Shown in pieces: positions 46,184 through 59,158 of a DNA stretch of 64,000 nt. The position numbers and the translations under genes are program-made. Numbering within the stretch: position 1 is the stretch's first letter; every line of letters starts with the position of its first letter. This DNA comes from Holtermannia corniformis (taxonomy: Eukaryota; Basidiomycota; Tremellomycetes; Holtermanniales), in NCBI GenBank assembly GCA_001599935.1, contig BCIJ01000007.1, forward strand, positions 692,168-756,167. Direction: 5' to 3'. A model generated the notes under the pieces. It did not search any database, was not told the DNA's origin, and saw nothing but the letters and a program-made list of their open reading frames with translations.

Positions 46184-47402
46184 TGCTATTGTTCACTGGG
46201 ATGGTCGTGCGAGTCGTGGGTGCAAGTGGGCCTACTGGAAAGCGGGCGAGGTGGTGGGAATCGAGACGAAAGGAGGTCAGCGATGTGATGCGTTGAGGAA
46301 CCTGTGGCTTGAGCGCGTGCGATGCGAGGTGGACGGGAGGGCGGCAGAGAGACTATAAGTCGCGAACGAGGACGAGTGGACGGTGATGGTGGTGGTTGGT
46401 CAAAGCAAGACGGGACGCAGGGGGAGGGCAAGGAGCGGTGGCGTCCAAAGTGAGGGTGAAAGTCAGGCCGTGCCAAAAGAAAGGAGGTGGGCGCACGAGC
46501 CTTGGGCCAAGCCAGTCCAACACGGCGGCAAGCCCCTTTCGGCCGTCGCAAGCACGCTCAGTCTGTGCCGACGAGGAAAAGCACAGTTTAGAGCAGGGCA
46601 GACTGAACCAACTAGCCACCAACGCGAGCCGCAGCAGCCAGCCCATGCGTGCGAACACAGACTGGCCGCGAGCAGGCGAGCGGGTCAAGCAGGAGAAGCA
46701 CGTCGATGACAATCACTCACCTGCTAGATCGTGTTTATATCACGCGTCTCGGCTGCTCGTGTGCTCTATCAGCTGATGATATGGCTCGATGGGCTGGTGC
46801 ACACGGTGGTCGTTGGATGGTGCACGGTCTCTTCCCGTCGCGTTTCATACATTCGCCACCCAACCCGCCCTTCAACCGGGACCAACCGCCGCCACGAGAT
46901 CACATGCATCGCAGTCGTACCCAGATTCTGCTTCGTGAAGCAGACAGATCCGCTCTGGGAAAAGACGTCTATTGTCTGCAGGGCATCGCCACCGCCCACG
47001 AGCCCCTATCTCCCTGACCAAAAGGTTATTTGCCACCCACCCGCGTTTCAGCCGGACCAACTGCAGGGCCATCCTTGTGCGGCCACGGCGAGCGGATGCC
47101 ATTCACGCCTATGGAAGCCTGTCCTAAACAGTCTGACCTCTTGAGCAGCATCTCATCGGTGTCAACATCTCTGCTGTCAATAAATGACGCCAGCAACTAG
47201 CGTAGTATTTGGTTCGGGACCTGACCGGACGGCACGATAACGGATAACGACGCGAGCGATCTCGGCATCTCTTTCATGCTGATGCCATAATCTGGCACTT
47301 CCCTGCTGACGAGCGATCTGCGGATGGTCAGCAGACCAGGTCAACTTGGCGAGTATAAGGGGTTACGCCGAGCTGTCTCATGATGCCAGCCGGCTCACAA
47401 CC
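46184..47402. other. Long intergenic region between divergent genes
   Basis: 1.2 kb, the longest clear gene gap of the window, between the acidic-protein start (minus) and the Rossmann-fold start (plus). Open frames here are short and lack motifs. A TATA box for the right-hand gene is at 47354. No tRNA, repeat or mobile element seen. Confidence 0.4.
47354..47359 (+). promoter_or_regulatory. TATA box before the Rossmann-fold gene
   Basis: TATAAG in the context GAGTATAAGGGG, 49 bp upstream of the ATG at 47403 on the same strand. Confidence 0.4.
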
Positions 47403-48308
47403 ATGGCCAACATACAGCTCGCAGTACTCTTTGGCGCCTCGCGCGGCGTTGCCTACTACACTGCGCTCAAGCTCCTTCAAGATCCGAACTGGAGAGTCCG
47501 CCTACTGCTCCGCAATCCAGATGGGATCAAACGAGATGCGGCATTCGCAGACTCCATCTCAGATGGTCGATGTGAGATTGTCGAGGGCGATGCGACCGTC
47601 TTGGCAGACGTCGAGGCTGCGCTCAACGGGAGCGTACAAGTGGTCATCACCAGTATTGGTTCGTTGACTTCCTCTCAGAGAGCTACCTGAATTACCTGAT
47701 ACACACCCAGGTCTGATGCCGAACAATATCGCATCTGCACTCTGGAAAGGCTTTGAGATCCCCGTGCCAGATCTCACCATTCAAGCCGCGTTGGCCCTCA
47801 ACCAAGTCCTCCAGACCAGACCCAGCGATCAACTCCCGCGCGTCTTCGCCGTCTCTACCATGGGCATCGGAGATAATCTGTCAGTCTTGCCGCTCGAGCT
47901 ACGGGTGAGTCCTCGTGTATACTGGCACAGCTATCTGTCTGAACCTGCACGACAAAGTTATTCTACAAATACTGGTTACACCAGCCGCACGCCGACAAGG
48001 CCGGTATGGAGTTTCTTCTCCGCCGAGCCGCCACGCACCTAGACACGGACGGCTGCGATGTTGACACGACGCTACTGCCTGAAGCACGTTATGCGGACTT
48101 GAAGAGCGCATACCTGCCCCAAGTCACGATCGTTCGAGCTGCATTGTTGCTCGATGGCGCTGGCAAGGGCTGGGAAATCCTTCGGGTTGGCGAGAGGATC
48201 CCAAGTGCGCGGATGGTGGCGCGCCGCGACGTCGGAGAGTGGATCGCGGCACAGTGCGAAGCTAGCAGGACCGACTTTGTGAATCGCATTGTCATGGTTG
48301 CAAACTGA
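47403..48308 (+). CDS. NAD(P)-binding Rossmann-fold protein (atypical SDR)
   Basis: It starts MANIQLAVLFGASRGVAYYT, with the dinucleotide-binding loop G-A-S-R-G-V (a GxxGxxG variant) directly after the first beta strand, then RVRLLLRNPDGI and CEIVEGDATVLADVEAAL. The central part reads VFAVSTMGIGDNL, and the C-terminal part QVTIVRAALLLDGAGKGWEI, VARRDVGEWIA. The order matches atypical short-chain dehydrogenases of the NmrA/NAD(P)H-binding type, which act as redox sensors or reductases; no substrate can be assigned. Two introns: one after TSIG and one after ELR (joined to LFYKYW). The ATG at 47403 starts right at the fold; a TATA box stands upstream. Confidence 0.8.
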
Positions 48309-48427
48309 GCGTGAGATGGACACGACGGATTATGCATGACATCACGGCAGCGTTTACAGACAGCATCTGATCGCCATAACTAGCTTCGTTAATTCATCAC
48401 TGAATCCAGACATCTATCTTTGTCACT

Positions 48428-51400
48428 TCACGAGACGATGTTCGGGCTGCCACGCCCTCCGGTGCCCGAGCCGAGGTGCGACGAGCTTCCGTTACGCGGG
48501 AGCGTCGTGGACGAGCTTTGACGTGGGAGATTGTTGGCACTGCCCAGCGGGCTTGACCTCGGACTGCCGCCACTCTTGCCGCGGCGATGACCTTGTTCGT
48601 CTTGCATCGATTGTACGCGCGAGCGTGCTTGCGGTTGAGGTTGCGCATACTGGCCGCCGTAGTTGCTGCCGCCGCCTGGTGACTCGGCGTACGGCATGCC
48701 TCCGCCCGTTGCCATCGGATGCAGCATTGGGGATTGACCGGGTGACTGCCAGGGCATACCCATGCCCATGCCCATGCCCATAGGTGGCATCATGCCCATC
48801 CCCGGCATCATGCCCGGATAGGCGCCAAAGCCACCCATACCGCCCATCATGGGCGGCGACGACGCACGTCCGTTCGTATCCTGGGGATGATCGCCAGCCT
48901 GCGAGCCTGCCGCCGACATGGACATCATTGCTTGCTGGTAGGCGAACTGGGCGGCCATCATTGCCTGCTGTTGTGCGTATGGGTTCATTCCCCCAGGCCA
49001 CATCATGCTCGAGTTCTACGCAGAGTCAGTCTGGGCTTTGTCCAGATATGCAACTCACGTTGTAGCCCATAGGCCCGGGGTTTGCCATGCCCGAGTAAGG
49101 CCGTTGATACGGGTTTCCGCCGCCGTACACGTCCTGACCACCGCCGTATTGGGACATGTGCTCAAGCTGCTGCTTCTGCAACTCGTCAATCTTGCGCTGG
49201 CGCTCCTCCTGCACGACCATCAGCTCGCCGAATGCAAGAGACGAACAATGTCACCCACCGCAAGACGGCGCTCACGCTCGCGATCCGTCAAAGTAGCCCC
49301 GATGCCTCCCGCATGCTGCCTGTCGCGCTCGTGCGCCGTGATAGCACCGAGCAGTCCGCTCTGTGGCGGAGGCGGCTTGTTCGGGACGTTGATCAGAGAG
49401 CTACCCGTCTCCCGCGCCAATTCTTCCTGTTTGCGCGCACTACGGTCCTCCTTGTCCTGAAGCCCCGCTTGCAGCAGTCCATGCGGTGCAAAGGCCTTTG
49501 TGAGGTGCGCCGAGGGCTCAATGGTGACAAACTTGTCCGACTTGTCAGCATCGAGTCCGTGTTCGGCATCAAAGTTGGCGTTCCACATTGTACTTCGGTG
49601 CGTGTTGGGACGAGGGCGCTGCTCCGGGCGTGCTGGACTGTGTGATTGCGCCCGTGCTTCGTCAAAGGCGGAGCTGTATAGTGACTCGCGAGGGGAAGCA
49701 GCACTGCCAAAGCTGTCACGCCGACCGCGACCTTCTTCGCCGATACGTGGAGGTGCTGGAAGGCCAGCGTGTGCAGCCATGGACACTGCGCGAGATTGTT
49801 CCGTAGCGCGCTGCGATGGTACCGACGGTCCCGCCATGGATGCTGCTCGGGGTTGATCGTTGACACCAGGGATGGGCGGTAGCGTGCGCGAGGCCGATCG
49901 ACTGCCGGCAGCTTCGGTCGCTGGCAAAGGACGAGGAGGTTGGCCAACACCAAGTTGACCTTGAGCCTGCAGTGGCTCTCGCTTTGAAAGCTCTGGTGAA
50001 TCGTCCTCAACGACATCTTGATCATCGTCTTCGTCACTGCTGCCGCTCCAGGCACCTCGGGCAGGCTTGGCTACTCTCTTGCCTTTACCGGGCAGCGTCA
50101 TGGCCTGATGGTGGTGCTGTGCAGCTGCCTCGGCGCGAGCCTTGCGTTCAGCCGCACCCTTGGTCGGAGCGAATGAGGACGGGAAGGCGGGAGGCGGCGG
50201 GTGATCAGGCGTGCTACGTGCCACCTTGGACTTGACCGGCGAAGACTGTTTGTCGAGGAACGTCAACGCCGCGACCGCGTCGTCGCCCAAGTCGGCGTGT
50301 GAGGCGGATGCAGGCAAGCTTCCACGCGATGGGGTTTCATCAACAGGGGTTGCGAGATCCATTACCGGTGGCAAGGCACGAGGCGCGCCAGCGTCCGACG
50401 CTTGGCGACGTGGTGGAAGAGCTCTGGCGCCGGATGGCTTGCGACCAAGAGGTCGAGTGAGGTCAGGCGGCGATCGGGCCTTGGCGGGCTCGCTCGGCGG
50501 CGTTTGGCTCGGTAGCTGCGAAAAGTCTGTGATGATGCTCGGTCTGGTCGCCGCAGCACCAAGCTTTGGGCTTCCTTCGCCATAGTCGTCTTCGTCGCTT
50601 GACCCGTAGTCGCCGGAACGTGCTGCCTGGCGGATGTGGCTGGTTGACGTCGGCTGCTCGGCCGACTCGGCCTCATCCTCGTCAACCATGTTCATAAGGT
50701 AGCGTGCAGCCGGCTCGTCCTGAATATTGCTTCCTTGATTGAGATGCTCGGACGAGTGTGAGACGCGCAGAGGCCTCGGCGAGAGTACAGCAGCCGGCGG
50801 TGACGACTTGATCGCCGAAGCTTCGGGGGAACCTATTCTCCGCGATGCAGGCGGGGTAGCAGTCGGCGTGATGCTCATGCGCGCTTGGGGCGAAGTGTGC
50901 GGGTTGGGGAAGCTCGATACCGTCGAGGGTGACGCAATGACCTCCAGTGGCAGCGCAATGTCCTTTGGTGGCGCGGATGGCGCTGCGTCGTAACCTCCGA
51001 CAGGCGGCGACGATGGCTTGGATCGAGTGTACAACGTAGCCTGGGGTGAGATGCCCGTCTCTTGCGACCAAGCTGTCGGCGTCGGCGGTTCGATCGAACC
51101 CTTTTTACCTGCCGGCGGCTGCTCTTGCGACGTGGGCATGCCCATATCGTTCAACTCGCCCCGCTGAGTCGCAACAGACACGTCGAGTGGCGGCGACTGC
51201 GCCTGAGGCGAAGTAGTCCATTCCTTGGCGTCGTTGATCGGAGCCAAGCGCTGACCTTGTCCGTCGCTGGCGCTGCTCTCTGATCCGCGTGAAGCATAGG
51301 TGCGTGACGAACCCCCGCTGAGTGCCTTGACGCGGTCTATGGGCGCGGGCGCCACAGAGCTCGGCACATATCGCGCAGAGCCTGCCGTGCCCGTACTGCT

Positions 51401-54300
51401 CTGCCTACTTGCATCGGTTCGCTCGGTGATTGGGGTCAGCGAGCGCGGACCATCATCGGCGCCTCTCGCGTCGTCTCCGCTAGGGCCGTCGAAGGACAAC
51501 GGTGGGAGCTGGAACGAGTTTCGAGACTGCTGCTGCTGTGGGCTCGGTCCGCGCTTGGGCTTGTCGCTATCGCCCGAGTCATTCGACCGGCGCCCAGCTT
51601 GTGCTTGCGCTTGAGCCGCTTGCTGCCGAGGGGATGACGGCTGGGCTTGATAGCCGGCCTTTTCGTTGGCGGGTGGCGGGGCCGGCGCAGCCAAGACATG
51701 ACCTTGAAGTTGACGATGGACGAGAACCTGGAACCCGCGGCGGATCTCGGAAAGGTGTTCGGTTCGGAAGTCGGCGGCCATTGCGGCGCCGGTGTCAATG
51801 AAGAGACGCTGCCGATTCAGCTCGCAGTCGAACGCTGTTCAAGGTACTCACACCACGGTTCGGGCCATGAGGGTATGCAAAGTACAGACTCTTTGGATCC
51901 AGCGGGTCCCACGTGTACCGATCCGAGCGACCATACAGCCGGAAGACATCATGGAATCCTTGTCCGGTCGTCAGCTTGGAGATGACAGATGGCACAACGC
52001 CAACTCACCAACGACCCAACGCATCATATCATTCAGCAATGTCACATTGCCCATCTCTTCCGGGAAGACGGCCGACGGCGGCGGGACCACGGCCTCGTCT
52101 TCCGGCCGCTCGGGCATGATCATTGCCCAACCCGATTCGCGCAGGCGACCTTCAACCGCGACCATATCGCCGCCGACGCGTCCCACGACCTTGAGCAAGT
52201 TGGATTGACCGATCAGCTCGAGGTGTTCTGGGTACACTGCGAAACTGTGCGTTATTCAGTTCGAGCTCATCTTGAAGCGCGGCGACGTACGCTTGCGTCA
52301 CGTTGGTCATTGTTAGAACCGGCGGGAAAGCCGGGCCGCCCTTGTTGACCTTTGCGGCATGGTGCTTGGGTGGCGAAGAGTAGAAGCAAGCAGTCGCGAC
52401 CGCTGACGGGTCGGCTTGGTGCGCGGGAGCATGGTGCTCCTTGTCTTTCTCCTTGTCACCGCCCATGCCAAAGAACGAGCGCCGTCGCTTCTCCTTGCCA
52501 TCTTTCTCCTCTTCCTTGCTCGCTGATACACCGCCACCGGCGACCGTCAAGACGGCCCAAAGGCGCTTCCACTCGGTCCCACCCATGACCCTGACCCTGA
52601 CCCAGCCCTCGAGCCGACCGCGCGTAAGTGGGCTCTTGGGCTCTAAAACCTGACCAGGTTTACCAGAGTAAAAAGTCTTGAGGATGTGGCCTGTGTAGAT
52701 CTCTTCTAGTCGAGACTTTTCATATGCCGAGAGACGGAGGGCCGTGACCCACTGTGCGAGGTCGCGCTCGGAAGGACATGAGAAGAGCATCCTGTTTGAG
52801 CCGGCGGTGTTGAGGCTGAAGACGTGTGGGTGGGGTTTGGATGTCGGGCGATGAGGTGGCGGTGGGAGAGGCGCGAGGATCTCGAGCGACTACGGGGGTG
52901 AGCGGGGCGATAGCAGGTTACAGGCAGCGAACCGAGTCTGTGACATTGTAGTACGTCGGTGGCACCTTTTCGCCTTTGGCTGCCGCCGTCCGAGTCTCCT
53001 TCATCGACCATAGTGCTAGCGATCTATCAGCGCCTCCTCAACCCAAAGCAAAACCTGCTCACACAAAGACGTGCCCGCCAACTGCAGCCAAGAGCTGTCC
53101 CAGTCATTGTGAACACTGCCTGGCGGACCTTGCCTGCGAAGCGTCAGCCCCGGCTTCACTCGCAACCGCATCAACCGACTTTGGCGGCCCTCCTGAGCTC
53201 GTCTTTGCCACAATCATATCGAGCTCTGGTGGTGAAGCACCATATACTTTGGCAGGCTGCAACCCAATGAGCTCGACAATCGGTTGGAACGGCCGTGTCC
53301 AAGCCGCTGGCGGTGGTAGGTCCGTGCCCGGGGCCTGACCAATCGTCGTGGGCGGGGTTGCGTCTCCCGACGACGGTGCAGAGCTCTGCTTGGGCGGCGC
53401 AGGCGGTCCCGGACTGCCGCGAGGTGTAGAATGCGACGAGTCTGTGCGAAGTCGACCGCCTGGGGTCTGGGTGTGATCCGAGGTCGAGGCTGGGTCTGAG
53501 CCTGTACTGTTGCTATGACTGTTACCTGCCCCGCCGCTGAGAGAAGACTGCAAGGTCGGTCGCTGGGTTGGGAACCCCATACTCTGGCTTCGATCGCCCA
53601 TGCTGCCGCCGGTCGACTGCGCAGGTCCATTCGGTTGAGGAGACGAAACGACGCGTTGACCGTTACCATTATTCCAGTCTTGAGGCTGAGCTGGGCCTTG
53701 CCACGACTGTGACGGTCTTCCATTAAACGACTGCATCTGAGCTTGGTTCATTGATTGCGAATGCGGGATGGCAGGAGCCGGATAGCGGTTATCGTGCAAG
53801 TCGCGGGATGGGATCTGGAACGAGGAGCGGGGACCTGCAGGCGGGGACGGCGAGTGGTGATGATCTTTCTGTGAGGAGGATAGATAGTCAGCGTGTGTGA
53901 CTGGTGATGATGGCGAGAGAGGAGTCTGAGGCGACACACATGGCTGCGGGCCGTGCACAGCAAGCTTGTCGAGCAGAGCATACGAAGCCGCACGACCCTA
54001 CCTGATCCCACCCACTGCAGTTGCCTACGTTTCGCTGATTACATCCCCTCCCTAGGCCTAGCATCTCATCCGCACCCCACGTCCAAGGTCCAAGCTCATC
54101 CAACAGGTTGCCAAACCCAAACTCACATCCTCCTTCTTGCCCGACAACAGTCCAAACAGCCCACTGCGCCTCCTGTCCTTCTTCACGCTGGCCGTATCAT
54201 GCGACTCCCTGCTCGCGGTCCGATCGACCGCGGCCGTGCCATTCTGATACTCGGGTCCAGAGTGCGAGTGCGAGTTTGTCCGAGTCCGAGGGCGGAACAT
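48428..54300 (-). CDS. CAF120/Skg3-like PH domain protein
   Basis: Large, mostly disordered protein (about 1,750 residues). It starts MFRPRTRTNSHSHSGPEYQN, passes a Ser/Pro/Gln-rich segment, and reaches a conserved block PFQPIVELIGLQPAKVY, then SSWLQLAGTSLSLWSMKETR and EKVPPTYYNVTDS, continuing into MLFSCPSERDLAQWVTALRL, a PH domain, with a second PH-like part RGRLEGWVRVRVMGGTEWKRLWAVLTV. This order matches fungal CAF120 (CCR4-NOT-associated) and Skg3. The rest is low complexity rich in Ser/Pro/Gln, ending with a Met/Gly repeat and RGSPNIVS. Two tight junctions support the call: a 34-nt intron at 53095-53128, and the GTSLSLW join. It ends 120 bp from the Rossmann-fold gene (convergent). Confidence 0.8.
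48755..48784. repeat. CATGCC-type short tandem repeat (coding)
   Basis: About five near-copies of a 6-bp unit inside the last large exon of the PH protein, coding a Gly-Met run on the minus strand. Likely slippage-prone low complexity. Confidence 0.6.
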
Positions 54301-54594
54301 TGTTGACGGTCCTGCGTGATCAGAGCCGAGGTGAGGCTGGTGCTGCGCTGTGCGCTCGACCGTGTGCGGATCCAGGTTTGCGTCGAGGTTGGTGGACGTG
54401 CACGAGGCGGTGCCGACTGTACAACCACGTGGAGCGATCAAGACGTCAGCACCGAGCGAGCTGACAAGCTGCAGAGCGTGGAGCGGATAGGAGTGCGCAT
54501 AGTAGTGTAGCCGCCTGTCAAGGGTATCGCATCTCCCCCATCGAGCTATGCGTAATCGTACAAGAAGCCGCCCAGACCAATCCCAAGCCGAAGC

Positions 54595-55310
54595 CTAAGC
54601 CTTGAGGGCGAACTCTGCGCAGCGTCAGCACGTGTTGATTGTCTCGTGCGACCAGCGCAGTCGGCAACATGCGATTGCCGACAGGCAGAGGCGTCTGACA
54701 GACGTGTACTCACTCCTGGTAGGGAAGTGGATGGCCTTCTTGTGCGCCTTCTCGGTGACGAGCGAGTCCTCGTGCTTGGTCAGCCGGCGGCGGATGGCAC
54801 GCGTCTTCTTGTGGCGGAGGTCGAGGGGGAGGTCTATGGTGCAGCGTTAGTGCGTGAGTCGCGTCACCCGGCTCGTCCTTATGCGCCAACGCGTAGACAG
54901 CTTTGTAGAGCGAGCTACCATGACCAAGCGACACGAGGACGAGCGATGCGCAGGCGGTACACGTACACTTGGAGTCCTTGTAGAACTCGCGCAGGTTTTG
55001 CCTTTGCTTCTGGTTGATGACGGTCAGGACACGGGCGATCGACTTGCGGACAGTGTTGCTATTGACGACATCAGCGCTGTTCAGTCTCCGTCTCGTACGC
55101 GGCTGCCGCCCAAAACCGAGCGATTCGGTCTGGAAAGGTTCCTTGCGCAGCCGCGCTTACAACGCACATCTTGGTGACCTTTGCGGCGGAACCACCGGCA
55201 ATCTTCTGGACGCGGAGCGAGGCGAGCTCAGTCTTGAGCTCGGTCAACTGCTTGAGCAGGTCCGTCTTGGTCTTGGACTGGAGCTCGAACGCGCGGATCT
55301 TGGACGACAT
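54595..55310 (-). CDS. RPL35: 60S ribosomal protein uL29 (RPL35)
   Basis: Large-subunit protein beside the peptide exit tunnel. It starts [20 protein letters not shown], then [20 protein letters not shown], and after an intron [20 protein letters not shown], then [20 protein letters not shown] and AIHFPTRKFALKA, all typical of uL29. The ATG at 55310 is the normal start. Introns fall after KVTK (about 120 nt, longer than usual), after the KDSKY region, and before FALKA, which is almost alone in the last exon. It is divergent from RAD23. Confidence 0.95.
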
Positions 55311-55903
55311 TTTCGGCTGAGGTGGGTGTCAGTGACCGTTCGGCAGTAGGGGTGAGGGCCTGGTATTCATCGTTCACCAAGTCGGATGGTTGGGAGGACA
55401 ACAGGACCGCAGGGCGGCGCGCTGTAACACCAAAGCTAGAGACGACACAACCTGCACAGAGTACCAGCTCGTACTCTGTCGACTGGCGTCACCTAGTTGT
55501 TGAACCGCCTGCCCCCTCTGGTCCATCCATGATCTCCGTCCGCATCCGTTCCCTCTGGCCGCCGTATTCTTGCCCATCCCGCTTGCGCCTGTCCTCTTCT
55601 CTTCCCTATCAAACTGGCATAACTTACCTTGTCGAGTCTTGACGATGGAGAAAGACTGTTCGCTCTTTACTCGAAAACGGCGTGCAGGGCGAGTGTGGCA
55701 CCGAGCGCGCGACCGAGCGGGAGTAATTGGAGAGGGGGGTTGCGAGTTTTTCGTCCGGTCGGCGGCGTTTGGCGGTGTTATGTTCGCCAGGGGGTTGACA
55801 ATGTGGCGGTGTTACTGGGTCGCAGTAGGCGCGCTCGCACGGTTCGTCATCCCCTGCGAGTCGAGTGGTCGCACAGAGCACTGTACCACTAGAACATAGT
55901 CAC
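55311..55903. other. Divergent promoter region uL29/RAD23
   Basis: 593 bp shared upstream region. It has several GC-rich stretches and short open frames but no gene, RNA or clear TATA/CCAAT element that I can support. Confidence 0.3.
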
Positions 55904-57702
55904 CATGGTCAAGCTCACGCTCAAGACGGTGCAGAACAAGGTGTGTTCTGTCCAGAGGCGATCACCGACATGAGCTCAAGGACTGACATCTGGTCAGCTA
56001 TTCAACGTCGAGGCCGAGGATGGCGAGACGGTCAGTATCGCTCGAGCGCCGACTGGGCCGAGACGCCCGTCATCAGCAGTCACACACGCTGAGACGGCTC
56101 CATCTTTGTCGATTCAAGCTCTCTAGCTCACACTTGTCCAGATTGCCGACCTAAAAGCCAAGATCCACGCCGCCCAGGGCTTCCCCGTAGACCTCCAAAA
56201 GATCATCTACTCTGGTACGTCTCGCTTGCATGCCTTGACACAGCTATGCTCCTAGTTGATGGCGATTACATCGGCTGACATGCAACCAGGCAAGATTCTG
56301 TCAGATGCCTCGACCGTTGGCTCGTACAAGATCAAGGAAAAGGACTTTCTCGTCGTCATGGTCTCCAAGGTTGGTCGCGCTCAGGTTGATACGCTGCGAG
56401 AGGACAGGACTGATCAGCTACACTCTATAGCCAAAAGCTGCGCCTGCGCCTGCCCCGACGCCGGCTCCAGTACCAGCCGCCGAGCCTGCCGCTTCAACGT
56501 CCGCCCCTACCGCTGAATCCTCATCAGCGCCCATCGAAGTCGATCCCGCGCCAGCCGTACCCGTCGAACACCCAACAGGCCTCCACGGCGGATCGTTTGG
56601 TACGTAGCTCACGCTCTGCACTACCCGCCACCGTGCTGATCACCATTCAGTCTCTGGCCCGGCATTGCAGAACGCTATCGACAGCATGGTCGAGATGGGT
56701 TTCGAGCGCGACCAGGTCATGCGCGCGCTCAAGGCTAGCTTTAACAACCCGGACCGCGCCGTCGAGTACCTCATGAACGTACGTCAGAGACTTGTCATGG
56801 GCCGTGGCTGGCTTCAGGTGCTAACGTCGCCACAGGGCAATATCCCCAACGTCGAGGCGGCGAGTGCGCCGCCACAATCTGCGCAGACTGTATGTTACCC
56901 CGAAGACGGTCCGAGTCAGTGTTGACCTGGCGCCTAGCCCGCCGCCACCGCCGCGCCTGCTGCCAATGCGCCTGCTGTTCCTGCTGTTCCCGCTGCTTCC
57001 GCGCCAACGTCGGGTGGCTCGTCGGACAACTTGTTTGCTGTACGTTGCCCTCGGCGCGTGCAGAACTTTACTGATGGGTACAATAACAGGCTGCCGAGGC
57101 TGCCAGTCAGTCAACCGCCGTGTGCCCAAATCAACACTGATCGACCCAGTGAACCGGGACAGAGGAGGTGGTGCCGCGGGTGGTCTCGCTGGCCCGGCCA
57201 ATGACGCTAGTGCCGCTGAGCAGGCCATGGCGGACATTGGCAACATGCCAGTCGTTCAACGAATGCGAGCCGTCAGTACACTGTTTGATCCCGGATCACA
57301 CCCGCTGACACTGCCATGCAGCTCGTGCAAGAGAACCCGGCAATGCTTCAACCGCTGCTGCAGCAGATTTCGACGACCAACCCGCAGCTCGCCCAGATCA
57401 TCAACATGCACCCGCAAGCGCTGTACGACCTGCTCGGTGTCGCCGAAGAGGGCGATGACGGCGAGTACGCCGAGGGCTCCCAGGTCATGCAGGTCAACCT
57501 GACACAAGACGAGGCTGCCGCCGTCGAGAGGGTGCGCTGATCTCGTATCGTTGAGCCGAGAGCGAGCTGACGGGTCGAAACCGCATAGCTCGAAGCGCTC
57601 GGGTTTGAACGCCAGATGGTGCTGCAGGCCTACATGCTCTGTGACAAGAACGAGGAGCTCGCCGCCAACTTTTTGTTCGAGGCCGGTGAGGACGACATGT
57701 AG
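55904..57702 (+). CDS. RAD23: RAD23 ubiquitin receptor / nucleotide excision repair factor
   Basis: Shuttle factor that brings ubiquitinated proteins to the proteasome and stabilises Rad4 in DNA repair. It starts [12 protein letters not shown], the ubiquitin-like domain ([39 protein letters not shown]). It is followed by a Pro/Ala linker, UBA1 ([33 protein letters not shown]), the XPC-binding domain ([27 protein letters not shown]) and UBA2 ([19 protein letters not shown] to [11 protein letters not shown]). That is the canonical order. At least nine short introns; the last interrupts UBA2 between ER and LEALGF. It ends at 57702, ahead of eIF4A in the same direction. Confidence 0.95.
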
Positions 57703-58033
57703 CGTGCATGAGGACAGGCCGGATGATGGGACACGATGCTACGAGATGAGCCCTGGCTCGACAAAGCCGAGGCGAGCGCCACTGGGCCCATTGTGTGATT
57801 ATCCGACGCGGATCATTCTTTTCTTATCTCCCAAAACATTTTCACCCCCCGCCACCGCCCACCCGGTACGCACGCCGGCGAGAGCAAGACGGTCCCGTAG
57901 CCTGCCCTTCTGCATCCTTGCGGTCTTGTACCACAACACCACTAGTAGCTACCAACACTCGCACTCAAAAGAAGAGAGATCGCTTCGGTCTTGAACAGAC
58001 GGAAGCTCTCACGGACAACCCCAAAAAGACATT
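57703..58033. other. Intergenic region
   Basis: 331 bp between RAD23 and eIF4A, with a pyrimidine-rich part near 57810-57850 that may belong to the eIF4A promoter. No gene seen. Confidence 0.3.
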
Positions 58034-59126
58034 ATGGCAGAGTGAGTCGGTCGGTATGGCGCGCTGACCTGGTCGGCATCCAGTAGCTGGCTAATGGCGC
58101 ACAACGCGGTGACCTTGTGGTCCCGTCCTCGTCGTCTGGTCTCAGCTGCTGCGCGATAGCCGGCTAGGATGCTTGCCACCTGGTCACCCTGTTCAAACAT
58201 GCTGACGAACCGCTCTCTCCCTTTCTCTCTCCTTTGCCTACCTTTGCCACTCAGCGTTAACAACCCCGAGGGCGGCCTCGACATCGAGGAGTCCCAGATC
58301 GAGTCCAACTGGGACAAGGTCGTCGACAAGTGAGTCGGCTACGGATTCGACTCGGTCCCGCGCTGACCCAGTGCCAGCTTTGACAACATGGACCTCAAGC
58401 CCGAGCTCCTCCGTGGTATCTACGCCTACGGTTTCGAGCGCCCGTCTGCGATCCAGCAGCGCGCGATCATGCCCGTGTGCACTGGCCGCGACGTGATTGC
58501 CCAGGCTCAGTCGGGTACCGGCAAGACTGCCACGTTTTCCGTCTCCATCTTGCAGCGCATCGACACGAGCGTCAAGAAGACTCAGGCGCTCATCCTCGCA
58601 CCGACCCGTGAGCTCGCCCAGCAGATTCAAAAGGTCGTCATCGCCCTTGGTGACTACCTCAACGTCGACTGCCACTCGTGTGTCGGTGGTACCGCCGTCC
58701 GCGAGGACATTGCAAAGCTCAACGAGGGCCCGCACGTCGTCGTCGGGACCCCCGGCCGTGTGTTTGACATGATCAACCGTGGCGCGCTCAAGACGGACGG
58801 CGTCAAGATGTTCTGCCTCGACGAGGCCGACGAGATGCTCTCGACCGGGTTCAAGGACTCGATCTACGACATCTTCCAGCTCTTGCCGGCCGAGACCCAG
58901 GTCGTCTTGCTCTCGGCTACCATGCCCAACGACGTTTTGGAGGTGACGAAAAAGTTTATGCGTGACCCGATCCGCATCCTCGTCAAGCGCGACGAACTCA
59001 CGCTCGAGGGTATCCGCCAGTTCTGTGAGTGCCTGCAGGATGCACCGGACCGGGCTGACTCGCACAGACATTGCCGTTGACAAGGAGGACTGGAAGCTCG
59101 ACACGCTTTGCGACCTGTACGAGACG

Positions 59127-59158
<32 letters not shown>

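Noticed and set aside
46184..47402. Long gene-free stretch checked for tRNA, mobile element or hidden gene
   Set aside because: No A/B box pair, terminal repeats, transposase motifs or spliceable open frame could be supported.
48755..48784. Short tandem repeat that could be taken for a satellite or CRISPR-like array
   Set aside because: It codes a Gly-Met run inside an exon; units are 6 bp without spacers.
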